The notes under the pieces: generated by a model
What the model was told of the DNA's origin: nothing
The model's input: the letters and a program-made list of their open reading frames with translations, nothing else
Database searches by the model: none
Translations under genes and position numbers: made by a program
NCBI GenBank assembly: GCA_023405705.1
Contig: JAEXXR010000612.1
Location: 1-9,789 of the forward strand
Reading direction: 5' to 3'
From: Actinomycetes bacterium
GTDB lineage: Bacteria; Actinomycetota; Thermoleophilia; Solirubrobacterales; Solirubrobacteraceae
Length of the DNA: 9,789 bases
Shown: positions 6,616 through 9,789 of the stretch, one piece after another
Layout: the number at the start of each line of letters is the position of its first letter
Numbering within the stretch: position 1 is the stretch's first letter

Positions 6616-9789
<3,174 letters not shown>

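Overview
The window is high-GC DNA (roughly 70% or more by eye) with actinobacterial-type gene content. It looks like a member of the class Thermoleophilia (Conexibacter/Solirubrobacter-like). That assignment is an inference from three things: an mfd/mazG/eno/ftsB block in the order known from Actinobacteria such as Mycobacterium, a CsrA gene (uncommon in Actinobacteria), and promoters of the TANNNT type placed directly before start codons.

Left part (1-2248). Positions 1-166 hold no gene I can support, only palindromes. Then come a membrane-anchored or secreted staphylococcal-nuclease-like protein (+), a 79-aa single-pass membrane protein (+), and csrA (-), which converges on the membrane protein gene. 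csrA is divergent from an unrecognised 196-aa protein (+) with an HTH-like head, an acidic and Ala/Lys/Glu-rich middle, an Arg/Gly-rich patch and a conserved-looking tail. Candidate hairpin terminators follow most of these genes.

Right part (2249-9789), all on the minus strand, in transcription order: mfd (transcription-repair coupling factor, 5' end beyond the window), a SurA/PrsA-like parvulin lipoprotein, mazG (NTP pyrophosphohydrolase), eno (enolase, 4-base ATGA overlap with mazG), ftsB/divIC (division coiled-coil protein) and an unrecognised 119-aa protein. It is a housekeeping cluster covering DNA repair, nucleotide-pool cleaning, glycolysis, envelope protein folding and division.

Three things stand out. 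(1) In the SurA-like gene 40 of 48 arginine codons are AGA, although the surrounding genes use almost only CGC/CGG and the rest of this gene's codons are normally GC-rich. (2) Five genes start 7-10 bases after a TANNNT -10 element with no usable Shine-Dalgarno site, which points to leaderless transcripts. (3) The csrA ribosome-binding site is itself a full match to the CsrA consensus CANGGANG, with a folded leader upstream, suggesting autoregulation. A long imperfect hairpin between eno and ftsB is also notable.
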